This document shows, piece by piece, positions 15,242 through 22,724 of a stretch of 22,724 bases of DNA. A model generated the notes under the pieces. It worked only from the letters and a program-made list of their open reading frames with translations. It searched no databases and was not told the origin of the DNA. Location: the NCBI GenBank assembly GCA_016840305.1, contig JAEOSP010000059.1, forward strand, positions 1 through 22,724, in the 5' to 3' direction. Origin of the DNA: Candidatus Hodarchaeota archaeon. GTDB lineage: Archaea > Asgardarchaeota > Heimdallarchaeia > Hodarchaeales > Hodarchaeaceae. The position numbers were made by a program, and so were the translations under genes. The first letter of the stretch is position 1. Every line of letters starts with the position of its first letter.

Positions 15242-15484
15242 ATGATACTTCAAGCTAGTTTTGATTTAGTAATGTTAACACCAATATTTTTCTTAATTAT
15301 TTTCCTTACATTGGGAGGGCTTGGATTATTCGTGGCTGCTCTTGTAACTTTTCTCAATACAGAGAATATGGGGGATGATCGTGTTGTTTGGGCGATAATT
15401 ATTGTGTTCACTGGGCCGATTGGGGCTATTTTATGGTTTATTATCGGTCGTCCAAAGTTTCGGAAAATTTCACAAATACAGTAG
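15242..15484 (+). CDS. Small PLDc_N-like two-helix membrane protein
   Basis: An 80-residue protein with two hydrophobic helices (about 13-38 and 48-68). The second carries the pattern VVWAIIIVFTGPIGAILWFI ending in IGRPK, which matches the PLDc_N domain found alone in many small archaeal and bacterial membrane proteins and at the front of cardiolipin synthases. No catalytic HKD motif is present, so it is not an enzyme by itself. A TATA-like box lies 32-40 nt upstream and the ribosome site is weak, so it may be nearly leaderless. The gene stands alone; the kinase downstream starts after a gap of over 110 bp. Confidence 0.7.
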   Translation: MILQASFDLVMLTPIFFLIIFLTLGGLGLFVAALVTFLNTENMGDDRVVWAIIIVFTGPIGAILWFIIGRPKFRKISQIQ

Positions 15485-15599
15485 AATTGACCTTTATCGG
15501 TAATCTGCGAGTTTACATCAATAATATCATTAATTATTGTTAAGAAAAACTGAATAAAATGCCTTATCTAGAATTAATGATATTTTCTTACTAGTATAA

Positions 15600-17397
15600 T
15601 TATCCGCTTCAGATAATTTTGAATGGTTCTATATCCTGTTACTCTTTTTATTATTGGGTTTGCTAGTTTTACTTTTTCATTCTATGTTCTTTTTAAGACC
15701 CAGAAAATACATTAAACCGAAGCTATTTCATTTTTTCCTCTCTTGGGTCTTACTGGACAATCTTTTCCGCTTTTAGGCACTTAAGTGAAGACCCCATTAC
15801 AATACTATTTTGGAATAAATCTATTTTTCTGTGGCCTTTTGTCATTACAGCCTGTGCGAACTTCCTTCTTGTTTACATTGATAAAAATGATCTAAGAGAA
15901 AAATCTTCTATCAAAATACTATTAGTTGCCCCTGCTATATTTCTATCAGCTATTTGGGTATTTGCTGATTATATGACGGCTAATATGGTCAAGGAAGACT
16001 GGGGATGGCGTGTAAACGTAGATTTAATAACAACTATTCCTTTCTTGATAATTTTATGGGGATTAATAATAGTCTCTGGTATTCTCTATTTAACTTTTGA
16101 GTACTATCGAACATTAGAGAATCCTAGAATGAAAAATCAGACCAAACTTGTTTTGTTAGCAATTATAAATCTGATTTTTTTCATACTTATTTCAGAAGTT
16201 GGATTCAAAATACTGAAATTCGATTTTCCTCCACTTACAGCTATTGGTTTTGCCGTAACTAGCATAATTATTGCTTATTCTATGATAAAGTACAAGCTAT
16301 TTAGAATTAATCCAGAAATAGCTGCAAGGAATATTTTAGCGTCAATGAGTGATGCTCTGTTTTTATTAAGTCCTAATGGCACTATTCACTCAATAAACAA
16401 ATCAACACTCTCCTTAGTAGGTTATTTAAATCCAAAAGAGATAATTGGAAAAAATTTTCAAGATTTTATTCAGTCAACAAATGATAATTCTGATGTTATG
16501 AATAGACTACAAAAAATGGATCAAACTTTCAATCTGAATTTGCTTGCAAAAACAGGTTCAATAGTTCCAGTTTCAATTAAATCTTCTCTAATTACTGATG
16601 ATAATGACCAAACAATTAATGCGATTGTATTATTATGTAGAGACATAACAGTTCAGCTAAAAATTGACGAAGAACGTGCTTTAGCGGAACAGAATCGCAA
16701 AGAATTGGAAAAACGAAGAATTAATTTTATCACTATGACTTCACACGAATTAAGAACACCTTTGACCTCAATTAAAGGTTATTCTGAATTAATCATTCAA
16801 ATGAATCAAAAAACTGAGGATACTACACTACAAAGAGCATTTAAATCCATTACTCGGAACGTATTACGCTTAGAGCGGTTGATTGACGGAGTATTGGATG
16901 TTTCTCAGATTGATGAACAACGATTCAAAATTGTTAAAGAAAAACGTGATCTAATCTCCTTCTTAACGGAAACTTTGAATCCATACCTAAACCGAGTCGA
17001 CTCTACTATTTCTTATGGCCCAGATTTGTATAACGGCAAAGAAATTTACGTAAATATTGATCCTGATCGAATTGCACAAGTAGTGAACAATCTTGTTGAT
17101 AATAGTTTGAAGAATAGTCCAAAAAATGTAGGGAAGGTCGATATAACGGTTGATACGAGTGATAAAACTGCAAAGATAACTTTCACAGATCGTGGTGCGG
17201 GAATTGCGCCTGCTGATCTTGATAAAATCTTTGATCGATTTGTTTCGATCCCTACAAAATTTTCCGTAAAAGGGAGTGGAATTGGGTTATACGTATTGAG
17301 AATGATAGTTGAAGCTCATTTAGGGTCTCTAACAGCTTCAAGTCCAGGTCTTGACAAAGGATCAACCTTTGTTATCGAATTACCCATTAGTTCATGA
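15600..17397 (+). pseudogene. 7TM-PAS sensor histidine kinase with a frameshift in the N-terminal domain
   Basis: The intact frame from 15973 encodes 474 residues: the last helices of a membrane domain, a PAS domain (about 113-225), and a full kinase core with the H-box FITMTSHELRTPL (His258), N-box VNNLVDNSLKNSP, G1 DRGAGIAP, F FDRFV and G2 GSGIGLYVL. The same frame stays open back to 15697, and another frame (15600-15776) supplies EWFYILLLFLLLGLLVLLFH and RPRKYIKPKLF, the start of a 7TM sensor domain. Removing one T from the six-T run at 15731-15736 joins them smoothly. No ATG precedes the first helix in frame. It is either a decaying gene or an indel error. No partner response regulator is adjacent. 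The signal is unknown. Confidence 0.8.
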
Positions 17398-17402
17398 TTA
17401 AT

Positions 17403-17436
17403 ACTCTGAATCAAAAAAGAGTGAATATTATTTTTT
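17403..17436. terminator. Possible bidirectional terminator between convergent genes
   Basis: Short inverted repeat ACTCT (17403-17407) and AGAGT (17418-17422) with A-rich loop sequence, followed by six T residues at 17431-17436. Six A residues just before AGAGT give a T run on the other strand. It sits between the kinase and SGNH stops. Confidence 0.35.
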
Positions 17437-18219
17437 ATGGTATTTCTTTTCCTTCAAGAGTACAATAGTGAGTAATCCTGTTATCCAAATGAGAGGGGAG
17501 TCGGAAAAATCAACATTAGAAGAAGTTTCAGATTGGATGGAAGTAGAATAATCGACTGGACTTTGAAGACTCCCGTTTATGTAGCTAGTAAATGATTTAG
17601 CGATGCAAGTAGCTATTTGATACGCTCCAATATTATTGGGATGTACTCCATCAATAAACCAGTCTTTCTGCTCTTCCGTGTGTTTGTATACATCAGAGTA
17701 TGGTAACTGATATTCACGAGCGATTTTTTCAATTATCTTTACATGACTTTCCATTCTAGGAGTTATTACAGATCTGGCCCATGAAAACTTAACAAGCAAG
17801 AGCTGACTTTCGTTAACATGCTGCATAATGGTATCTATTAACCATCGGTACTCTATTTCAAATGTACTAGCATTATTATACCATACTACATCTGCTAATC
17901 CCAGAAAAACCAATACGAAATCTGGATCATATTGTGAAACTCGATGGTTAACCAAATGTTCGTTTTCGTAGTATTCTCTGACACTGCAACCAGCAATTCC
18001 ACTATTAATTATTGATAAATTAGCCCAGTACGGCATAGTAGATAAATTATTGATATATAACGATCCATAAAAACTTTTAGTAATAGAATCTCCTATTAAC
18101 ACGAGTTTCTTTTTAGGAGTATCTGTTTTATCAGCAGAAGTAGCAATAGAGGTTGATAGAAACGATGAAGAAGTAAGAAGACTGATGAATAGAAGTAAAA
18201 CGACTCTTGTTTGATACAT
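17428..18219 (-). CDS. Secreted, C-terminally anchored SGNH/GDSL hydrolase
   Basis: A 263-residue extracellular hydrolase. An N-terminal signal peptide (about 1-28) is followed by the SGNH domain: block I LIGDSIT with nucleophile Ser45, block II NSGIAG with Gly74, and block V DGVHPN with Asp190 and His193. Block III reads GLAD (107-110) where the family has GxND, so the oxyanion Asn is replaced by Ala or shifted, a possible loss of efficiency. A Ser-rich linker leads to a terminal helix (about 240-255) and basic tail KEKKYHKK, which anchors the protein to the outer face of the membrane. Substrate may be an acetylated glycan or lipid ester. No adjacent operon partner. Confidence 0.85.
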   Translation of the reverse strand: MYQTRVVLLLFISLLTSSSFLSTSIATSADKTDTPKKKLVLIGDSITKSFYGSLYINNLSTMPYWANLSIINSGIAGCSVREYYENEHLVNHRVSQYDPDFVLVFLGLADVVWYNNASTFEIEYRWLIDTIMQHVNESQLLLVKFSWARSVITPRMESHVKIIEKIAREYQLPYSDVYKHTEEQKDWFIDGVHPNNIGAYQIATCIAKSFTSYINGSLQSPVDYSTSIQSETSSNVDFSDSPLIWITGLLTIVLLKEKKYHKK

Positions 18220-18275
18220 TGACAGGCTTTCTTTCTCAGGTATTTTTAAAGATAATTAACAATGCAATTCTAGAT

Positions 18276-18302
18276 AATGATAAAAAAAGAAAACTTATCA
18301 TT
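18276..18302 (-). terminator. Hairpin with T-rich loop after the CMD-like operon
   Basis: Perfect 8-bp inverted repeat AATGATAA (18276-18283) and TTATCATT (18295-18302). On the minus strand the loop is a run of T residues broken by one C. It lies 74 nt past the stop of the CMD-like gene and before the SGNH gene, which suits a transcription end point. It could equally be a regulator site for the SGNH gene. Confidence 0.4.
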
Positions 18303-18375
18303 TGTAGAAATGAACAGAATCTTACAAGATCCTATTCTTCTCACTTTCTTCAATGTTAAAGCAGTGTGCTTTTCA

Positions 18376-18966
18376 TTAAGAGGAGTTTTGGTTATTTTTA
18401 CGCATTAAACGATCCATCCAAAAGCCTCCAAATATAAAAATAAAAATTTCAAATCCTAATGAGCCATACTCTGGAGGCATCCCTTGTAATCTGCTTAAGA
18501 AGGCTGAAACAGAATTTCCAAGTAAGTTACCTATTGTGATCATATCACATCGAGCAATAATATCTTGACTTTTTTCTACCCCATATTCAACTATCAACCT
18601 TTTTATTGCCTCTGGAGAAGGATGACCTGATGTTTCAGCATAATGCTGAGCAAATGATAATGCTATTGTTTCTTCTGGAGGTAAACTACCAAAATTCAAT
18701 GATAATAGTCCAGCAATCTCTGTTTCAGTACTCCCCTCTTGTTTAGCCCAATTAACATGACCCCATTCACAGTAAATGCAACCGTTAACCGTAGTAACTA
18801 CAAGCATGATATGTTCAGAGAATTTGCGTGATATCTTTGATGAACTGATTTGTTTCCTATTTCGTGCTATCTTAATCAGGTCCTCAAAAAAAGTACTAAA
18901 TGTGTAGGTTCTTTTTTTAAAAAAGTTTCCCCTGTGTTTTTGCTTATTTCTATGTATCATTTTCAT
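18376..18966 (-). CDS. AhpD/carboxymuconolactone-decarboxylase-like protein
   Basis: A 196-residue protein with the redox motif of the AhpD-like family: GCIYCEWGH, i.e. C63-x2-C66-x3-H70. Helices on both sides match the family (SEHIMLVVTTVNG before; AGLLSLNFGSLPPEETIALSFAQHYAETSGHP after). A role in peroxide or dithiol chemistry is likely, but the true substrate is unknown. The C-terminal FEIFIFIFGGFWMDRL segment is strongly hydrophobic and not usual for the family, so it may touch the membrane; the first 25 residues are basic. It follows the YrdB-like gene by 10 bp in one operon. Confidence 0.8.
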   Translation of the reverse strand: MKMIHRNKQKHRGNFFKKRTYTFSTFFEDLIKIARNRKQISSSKISRKFSEHIMLVVTTVNGCIYCEWGHVNWAKQEGSTETEIAGLLSLNFGSLPPEETIALSFAQHYAETSGHPSPEAIKRLIVEYGVEKSQDIIARCDMITIGNLLGNSVSAFLSRLQGMPPEYGSLGFEIFIFIFGGFWMDRLMRKNNQNSS

Positions 18967-18976
18967 ACCGTAACTA

Positions 18977-19318
18977 TTACTGATTTGCCTTTAGTATGAT
19001 CATTTTTGTCGGATAGTGTGTGTCAAACAATATCCAAGCACCGAAAATTCCAAGGATGGAAGAGAAAATTTCCACCGATATCCGAGCTATTCCGCTTACC
19101 ATTTTCCCGTGAGGTTTTTTATCACTTGGGAAATTTAGCTGGCTTAGCATAATTAGACTTAGTGCTAGCATTAGAAGAAAAACCCAAGTGGGAAGAAGGA
19201 TACGTTCTGATTCGACTGCTAAACCTAACTCAATTAATAACAACCAGACCCAAGTTGTCAACTCAACTAAAAACCTCAGTATTGGAGCAGGATGAATAGG
19301 ATTTGCTTTTTGACTCAT
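18977..19318 (-). CDS. YrdB-like (DUF2568) four-helix membrane protein
   Basis: A 113-residue membrane protein with about four helices. The features fit the YrdB/DUF2568 family: an N-terminal LRFLVELTTWVWLLLIELG with the conserved Arg and Glu in the first helix, a central loop LNFPSDKKPHGK, and a last helix pair with RISVEIFSSILGIFGAWIL. No enzyme motif is present and the family function is unknown. The ATG follows TTTAGGTAATTTAA, a weak ribosome site. It is the first gene of a two-gene operon with the AhpD-like protein, suggesting a shared redox or membrane role. Confidence 0.55.
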   Translation of the reverse strand: MSQKANPIHPAPILRFLVELTTWVWLLLIELGLAVESERILLPTWVFLLMLALSLIMLSQLNFPSDKKPHGKMVSGIARISVEIFSSILGIFGAWILFDTHYPTKMIILKANQ

Positions 19319-19499
19319 TTAAATTACCTAAAACAAGATTTCGATGACAATTACTAGAAATAATTGATTGATGATAAGCAGCTTTATACGTTTGACAAGA
19401 GTCTATTACCAAAATTGTAATCTGTATCCAAAAGCAAAAAAAGCGAGAGCTGACTGATGCAATTACCCTTCTTAAAAATACATCAAATAGGTTACATCA

Positions 19500-19940
19500 T
19501 TGTCAAATAAAGCAGGTATTCAGGCATGGTTCGTATATAGGAAGATTGATGGAACTAGCTTGTATTCCAGAGTTTATTCGGCTATAGAAGGGGTTCTCTC
19601 TGATGAGAAGGCAATAGTTTTTCGAGATTTGATAAAAACAATTCTAGACTTATTAAAAATGAATTATTCTTGGATGAGTTCCTCCTCAAGGATTGAAAAT
19701 ATTAATTTGGATGAGCACGAGGTCAGATTTCTTTATGGGAAGTACATTTTGCTAGTTATCATGATTCGGAAGGGTGATAATTTAAAAAAGATCTATCGAC
19801 TACACTCAAATATAATCTCTTATGTAGAAAAGGAAGCAGAAGGTAGATTATCCTCTCAACTCGATGAACCTGAACTGCTTCGAGATATCTGGATGAAGGC
19901 TGAAGAAATGTTTCGTCCTAATATTCATCACATATTCTGA
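19500..19940 (+). CDS. Longin/roadblock-like small protein (Asgard type)
   Basis: A 146-residue protein without membrane helices. The order of elements suggests a longin-type alpha/beta fold: strands IQAWFVYRKIDG and SLYSRVYS, a helix (about 33-55), strands RIENINL and KYILLVIMIRK, and a C-terminal helix IISYVEKEAEGRL. Proteins of this type, opening with a hydrophobic strand then DG or TG and LYSR, are common in Asgard archaea and other archaea and are thought to be regulators or partners of small GTPases. No GTPase is encoded here. The TTG start is supported by AGGT about 7 nt upstream. It stands alone. Assignment rests on pattern only and a roadblock or unknown domain remains possible. Confidence 0.5.
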   Translation: MSNKAGIQAWFVYRKIDGTSLYSRVYSAIEGVLSDEKAIVFRDLIKTILDLLKMNYSWMSSSSRIENINLDEHEVRFLYGKYILLVIMIRKGDNLKKIYRLHSNIISYVEKEAEGRLSSQLDEPELLRDIWMKAEEMFRPNIHHIF

Positions 19941-19983
19941 GCAGATCTTCAAAAAAACGTTCAAGAGGTGCAAGAATTGTTTA

Positions 19984-20463
19984 TTATGTTCCATCTTGCC
20001 AGTTTACATCTTTCCAAGTCATTTCGAAGACGTCTTCTTCTGTAAATGTGATATCCATTATAATTGTTTTATAAAGTTGCTTCAGAAGAGCGTGATGCCT
20101 TAGTTCATCGTGCAATATTGATTCAATTAGTATTTTCTCTCTAGGATCCGAAATTTTACCGAGTAATTGCTTATAAGTATTAATCGCTTTTTCTTCAAGC
20201 TTCATATGATTTTCTATATTTATTCTAAGATTATCTCGTTCTTCTTCTGTTATTAAACGAATCCCTTCAGTTTTTTTATTGTGCAATGCCAATATTCCTT
20301 GAAGAATAGATATATGCTTAAGAGAGTCATGGCTTATTCCTAGAATTAACTCCTTTACTAGGATATTCTTTACATTTTCAACCGCTGTCTCTGCAGCTTG
20401 CACTATCTCTTTTTCCAGTAATATCTGCTGCTTAAAGAATTCATTACCTTTTTCTTTTTCCAT
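19984..20463 (-). CDS. Ferritin-like four-helix protein
   Basis: A 159-residue soluble helical protein resembling archaeal ferritin/rubrerythrin-like proteins. Four helices can be drawn, with likely diiron ligands Glu17 or Glu19 (LEKEIV), HDSLKH (Asp46 to His50), Glu90 or Glu91 (HMKLEEKAI) and the ExxH motif HDELRHH (Glu120, His123). In helix two the usual ExxH Glu is replaced by the D-S-x-K-H pattern. No rubredoxin Cys pair is present. A role in iron handling or peroxide defence is likely but not proven. AGGTTGAT precedes the ATG. It follows the EEP hydrolase on the same strand. Confidence 0.7.
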   Translation of the reverse strand: MEKEKGNEFFKQQILLEKEIVQAAETAVENVKNILVKELILGISHDSLKHISILQGILALHNKKTEGIRLITEEERDNLRINIENHMKLEEKAINTYKQLLGKISDPREKILIESILHDELRHHALLKQLYKTIIMDITFTEEDVFEMTWKDVNWQDGT

Positions 20464-20514
20464 TGTTTCATCAACCTATGACTTACTGACAAGTCGAAAA
20501 TATTGGTAGATCCT

Positions 20515-21579
20515 TTATTGTTTTTTCCTCAGCACAATGACTAAAATTGCTGAAATCTGAAACAAGATGTAAAGGGAAGTAGCTGAAGTTGTTGTAGCTG
20601 TTGTTTCCGTAGTTGTGGTGCTAGAGGTTATTATTCCAGGATTCAAATTTAGAAAAGTATCTACTGCATAATGGTCCGAACCACTTATCGCAGATTCAGT
20701 ATCTCCAACCGTAGTATTCATAAATTTCCCTGTAAAAAATGAATTGGCAAAGATAAAATCAATTCGAGATTTATAAGGAGAAATATCATAACTATAACCT
20801 GGATCTATTGAATTGAGTGTTCGATAGACATCAAAGAAAGTGTGAATTTCACACGCTTTAGGATCTAAAGGATTAATGAGCATCGGGATTACCATATATC
20901 CCAAATCACCTTGTGGAGCTAATATCCCAGTATCTTCTGGAGAGAAAGTGTTGAGATCTCCCATGTACAGAATTGGAACGTCACCTAAGCTATCCATATA
21001 GTTATTTATTCCCTCCTGTGCTTTTTCTCTTTTTAATTCATTTGTATCACCCCCACAACACTTCAAGTGTACCCCAATTACGTGAATAACTAAATTAGTT
21101 ACATTAATTTCTGCATGAATAAAATCATGACTAGGGATGAAGCTAGAATCATCATCTAAAGTCAAGGTGTGTAGTTGTACAAAGTTTAAAACAGGAAAAT
21201 GACAGAAAACAGCCTCACCACTATATTTAGAACCAATATCTTGAGCCGTGTACGCTTCATAGGGGGTTTCATCAGGAAAGTAGCTGTTAAACTCAGTAAA
21301 CAAACTTGTAAAATCAGATTTATCAAATCCATCATCTGATTCATCATCCCAATCCCCTGTTTCTACTAACACCATAATATCAGGATTTTCTTCTCTTATA
21401 ACTTCTTTCCAGTCAGGATCGATACCACTTGCTTCAATATTGTATGTTAAAATCTTTATAGGTTCAGTAATTGGGTCATTTATCAGTTCATTAACGTTCG
21501 ATATGCTATTAATAGAACTTACACCTCCAATAAGAGGAAATAAGAGTATAAGAAGAAATAAGGTTTTAGCATTTTTTAT
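20515..21579 (-). CDS. Secreted, membrane-anchored EEP-family hydrolase with disrupted start
   Basis: An endonuclease/exonuclease/phosphatase-fold enzyme. From the ATG at 21375 it lacks its first strand, but the frame stays open upstream and supplies a signal peptide (KTLFLLILLFPLIGG) and ILTYNIEASG with the family Asn, so the real gene is longer, about 354 residues. Other motifs: VLVETGDW (Glu), IGVHLK, LYMGDLNTF (Asp and Asn), IDFIFAN, and GSDHYAV (Asp and His). The Thr-rich stretch at about 325-335 and a last helix with RKKQ anchor it outside the cell. In frame at the start there is ATA at 21579, 8 nt after GAGGT (21592-21588). An ATG at 21572 exists one frame off. Either ATA is used or mutated from ATG, or one base is missing from an A run. 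Substrate nucleic acid or phosphoester unknown. Confidence 0.8.
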   Translation of the reverse strand: MKNAKTLFLLILLFPLIGGVSSINSISNVNELINDPITEPIKILTYNIEASGIDPDWKEVIREENPDIMVLVETGDWDDESDDGFDKSDFTSLFTEFNSYFPDETPYEAYTAQDIGSKYSGEAVFCHFPVLNFVQLHTLTLDDDSSFIPSHDFIHAEINVTNLVIHVIGVHLKCCGGDTNELKREKAQEGINNYMDSLGDVPILYMGDLNTFSPEDTGILAPQGDLGYMVIPMLINPLDPKACEIHTFFDVYRTLNSIDPGYSYDISPYKSRIDFIFANSFFTGKFMNTTVGDTESAISGSDHYAVDTFLNLNPGIITSSTTTTETTATTTSATSLYILFQISAILVIVLRKKQ

Positions 21580-21604
21580 ATTGATTTACCTCAAATTATT
21601 TTCC

Positions 21605-22123
21605 TCAATCATACCCAAGGATGTAACTCAATAGCACACCTGCTATATCCCATAGCCAGTCGAGAGGTACATCGAAGACTTCAGATAAAAATTGATCAGA
21701 AATTGACTGCTGAATGACAAATGTGAACAACTCAAAAGGCTCCCAAATTAATCCGTAAATTACTAATGTAAGAACAGATGCTACTAGTTTGGGGTGATTT
21801 ATTTCGTAAGGAGATTCGAGTTGAGTAATGAATCTATAAAGAAGACGTACAATAATTATTGAACTTAGAAAATGTAGAATTTTATCGTAAGAAAAAAAGG
21901 AATATTGAACAGGTTCAAAACCAAGAAAAATTTTATTAGCTACATTACTTATTGTCAACAGACTAACAATTACAATTGCAAAGATCAAAATACGATCTCT
22001 TATTAGAGAGTTATAGAAATTGTCTGAAAATTTAAGTATGTTCTTTCTAGTAAGTTCCATTAGAATTCCAACAAATTTGGTTAATTTGGGAAACATAGAC
22101 CATTTTATTTTTCGATCGACCAT
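21605..22123 (-). CDS. YjdF/VanZ-like membrane protein
   Basis: A 172-residue protein with about four membrane helices after a basic cytosolic N-terminus. Conserved polar residues sit in helices: YDKILHFLSS, IWEPFELFT, and FDVPLDWLWDIAGVLLSY. The D-K-x-x-H, W-E-x-F-E and D-x-P-x-D-x2-W-D pattern matches YjdF (DUF2238)/VanZ-like proteins, whose function is poorly known. It is a paralogue of the next gene upstream, with all three motifs in the same order. Spacing to the EEP gene is under 30 bp, so they may be cotranscribed. Start may be Met10 or Met22 rather than Met1. Confidence 0.6.
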   Translation of the reverse strand: MVDRKIKWSMFPKLTKFVGILMELTRKNILKFSDNFYNSLIRDRILIFAIVIVSLLTISNVANKIFLGFEPVQYSFFSYDKILHFLSSIIIVRLLYRFITQLESPYEINHPKLVASVLTLVIYGLIWEPFELFTFVIQQSISDQFLSEVFDVPLDWLWDIAGVLLSYILGYD

Positions 22124-22212
22124 AACTTATGTCAATTAATGCTACATTGCTTCCAATGAGGCATCTATATTGTCGCATACTAAATCTTTAGGTTAGGAAA
22201 AAATAAGAATCC

Positions 22213-22724
22213 CTATGTTGGTTCTACTGATATATTTCTCTTACGATCAAAGTATAAATCAACTAAGGCTAGCATAGCTCCAATAACAGCCCCTATAGCA
22301 TCCCACACAAGATCCTTTGGAGCATCAAGGATTTCATCTATGAAATGGCCTAACGCTAGTACCGCATTCGTTATCCACTCAAAGATCTCCCATGCTAATC
22401 CTAGAGAAATCATTAAGGCAATTGCTACTACTAGCGCAAATAATGTGGAAGATGTTCCTTCAGCTCCATACTTACTAAACTGATCTGTGACAATATAAAC
22501 AAATAGCATAGTTATGGCTGCACTCGTTAATCCATGAGCAATTTTATCGAAAGCAATCCACGCTGAAATATCCGTAAATCCAGTTCCCCATTGTCCTTGA
22601 CCGTATAGCTCGAATGGTAAATGACCTATACCGTGGAAAATCATAACTGAAAGTAGCAAAATCAGAAAAACTGTTCTATCCAAAGCGAATGATACGAAGT
22701 CTTCTCCAAATTGCTTACCTGGAC
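22213..22724 (-). CDS. YjdF/VanZ-like membrane protein, cut off at its 5' end by the window
   Basis: At least 156 residues with four helices and the same motifs as the neighbour: FDKIAHGLTS, LAWEIFEWITN and DAPKDLVWDAIGAVIGA. A TTG at 22683 can be used as a start, but the frame stays open to the window end (PGKQFGEDFVSFALDRTVFL), with no stop, so the gene probably begins outside. The C-terminus is a short basic tail DRKRNISVEPT. The two adjacent paralogues suggest a tandem duplication, possibly acting as a pair. Function unknown; the buried Asp, His and Glu could bind a metal. Confidence 0.65.
   Translation of the reverse strand, partial: PGKQFGEDFVSFALDRTVFLILLLSVMIFHGIGHLPFELYGQGQWGTGFTDISAWIAFDKIAHGLTSAAITMLFVYIVTDQFSKYGAEGTSSTLFALVVAIALMISLGLAWEIFEWITNAVLALGHFIDEILDAPKDLVWDAIGAVIGAMLALVDLYFDRKRNISVEPT

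Overview
AT-rich window that reads as an archaeon. TATA-like boxes lie about 25-40 nt before several starts, ribosome sites are of the GGAG/GGTGA type, and TTG starts occur. The gene mix (reductive-dehalogenase-like Fe-S protein, longin-like small protein, Thr-rich proteins with a C-terminal membrane anchor, many membrane proteins) fits Asgard archaea, perhaps the Heimdallarchaeia. That placement is inference. No rRNA, tRNA, transposase or CRISPR array was seen.

Layout. 1-1529: a small winged-helix regulator, then about 890 bp without an intact gene holding a degraded gene tail, two hairpins and a 53-bp tandem repeat. 1530-5581: a rifampicin-phosphotransferase-type (PEP-synthase-like) enzyme divergent from a TetR regulator, whose end overlaps a CPBP membrane protease. 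5746-7604: a gene-tail remnant, a frameshifted TetR gene, and a reductive-dehalogenase-like protein coupled to it by a TTGA overlap. 7786-13208: a tight five-gene operon of LuxR-type HTH, two paralogous bPH2 membrane proteins, an ABC-2 permease/CPBP fusion and a membrane-anchored beta-lactamase-fold hydrolase; it has a clear candidate operator. 13248-15107: cytosolic S9 peptidase. 15242-17397: PLDc_N-like small membrane protein and a 7TM-PAS histidine kinase broken by a one-base frameshift. 17428-19318: SGNH hydrolase, AhpD/CMD-like protein and a YrdB-like membrane protein. 19500-19940: longin-like protein. 19984-22724: ferritin-like protein, secreted and anchored EEP-family hydrolase, and two paralogous YjdF/VanZ-like membrane proteins, the last running off the window.

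The most interesting unit is the 7786-13208 operon. bPH2 pairs and CPBP proteins are both linked to resistance to membrane-active peptides in bacteria, so an envelope-defence or envelope-remodelling role is a reasonable but unproven guess. A second theme is that two genes are interrupted by exactly one base in a homopolymer and a third has a disrupted start next to one. This could be sequencing error or real decay.
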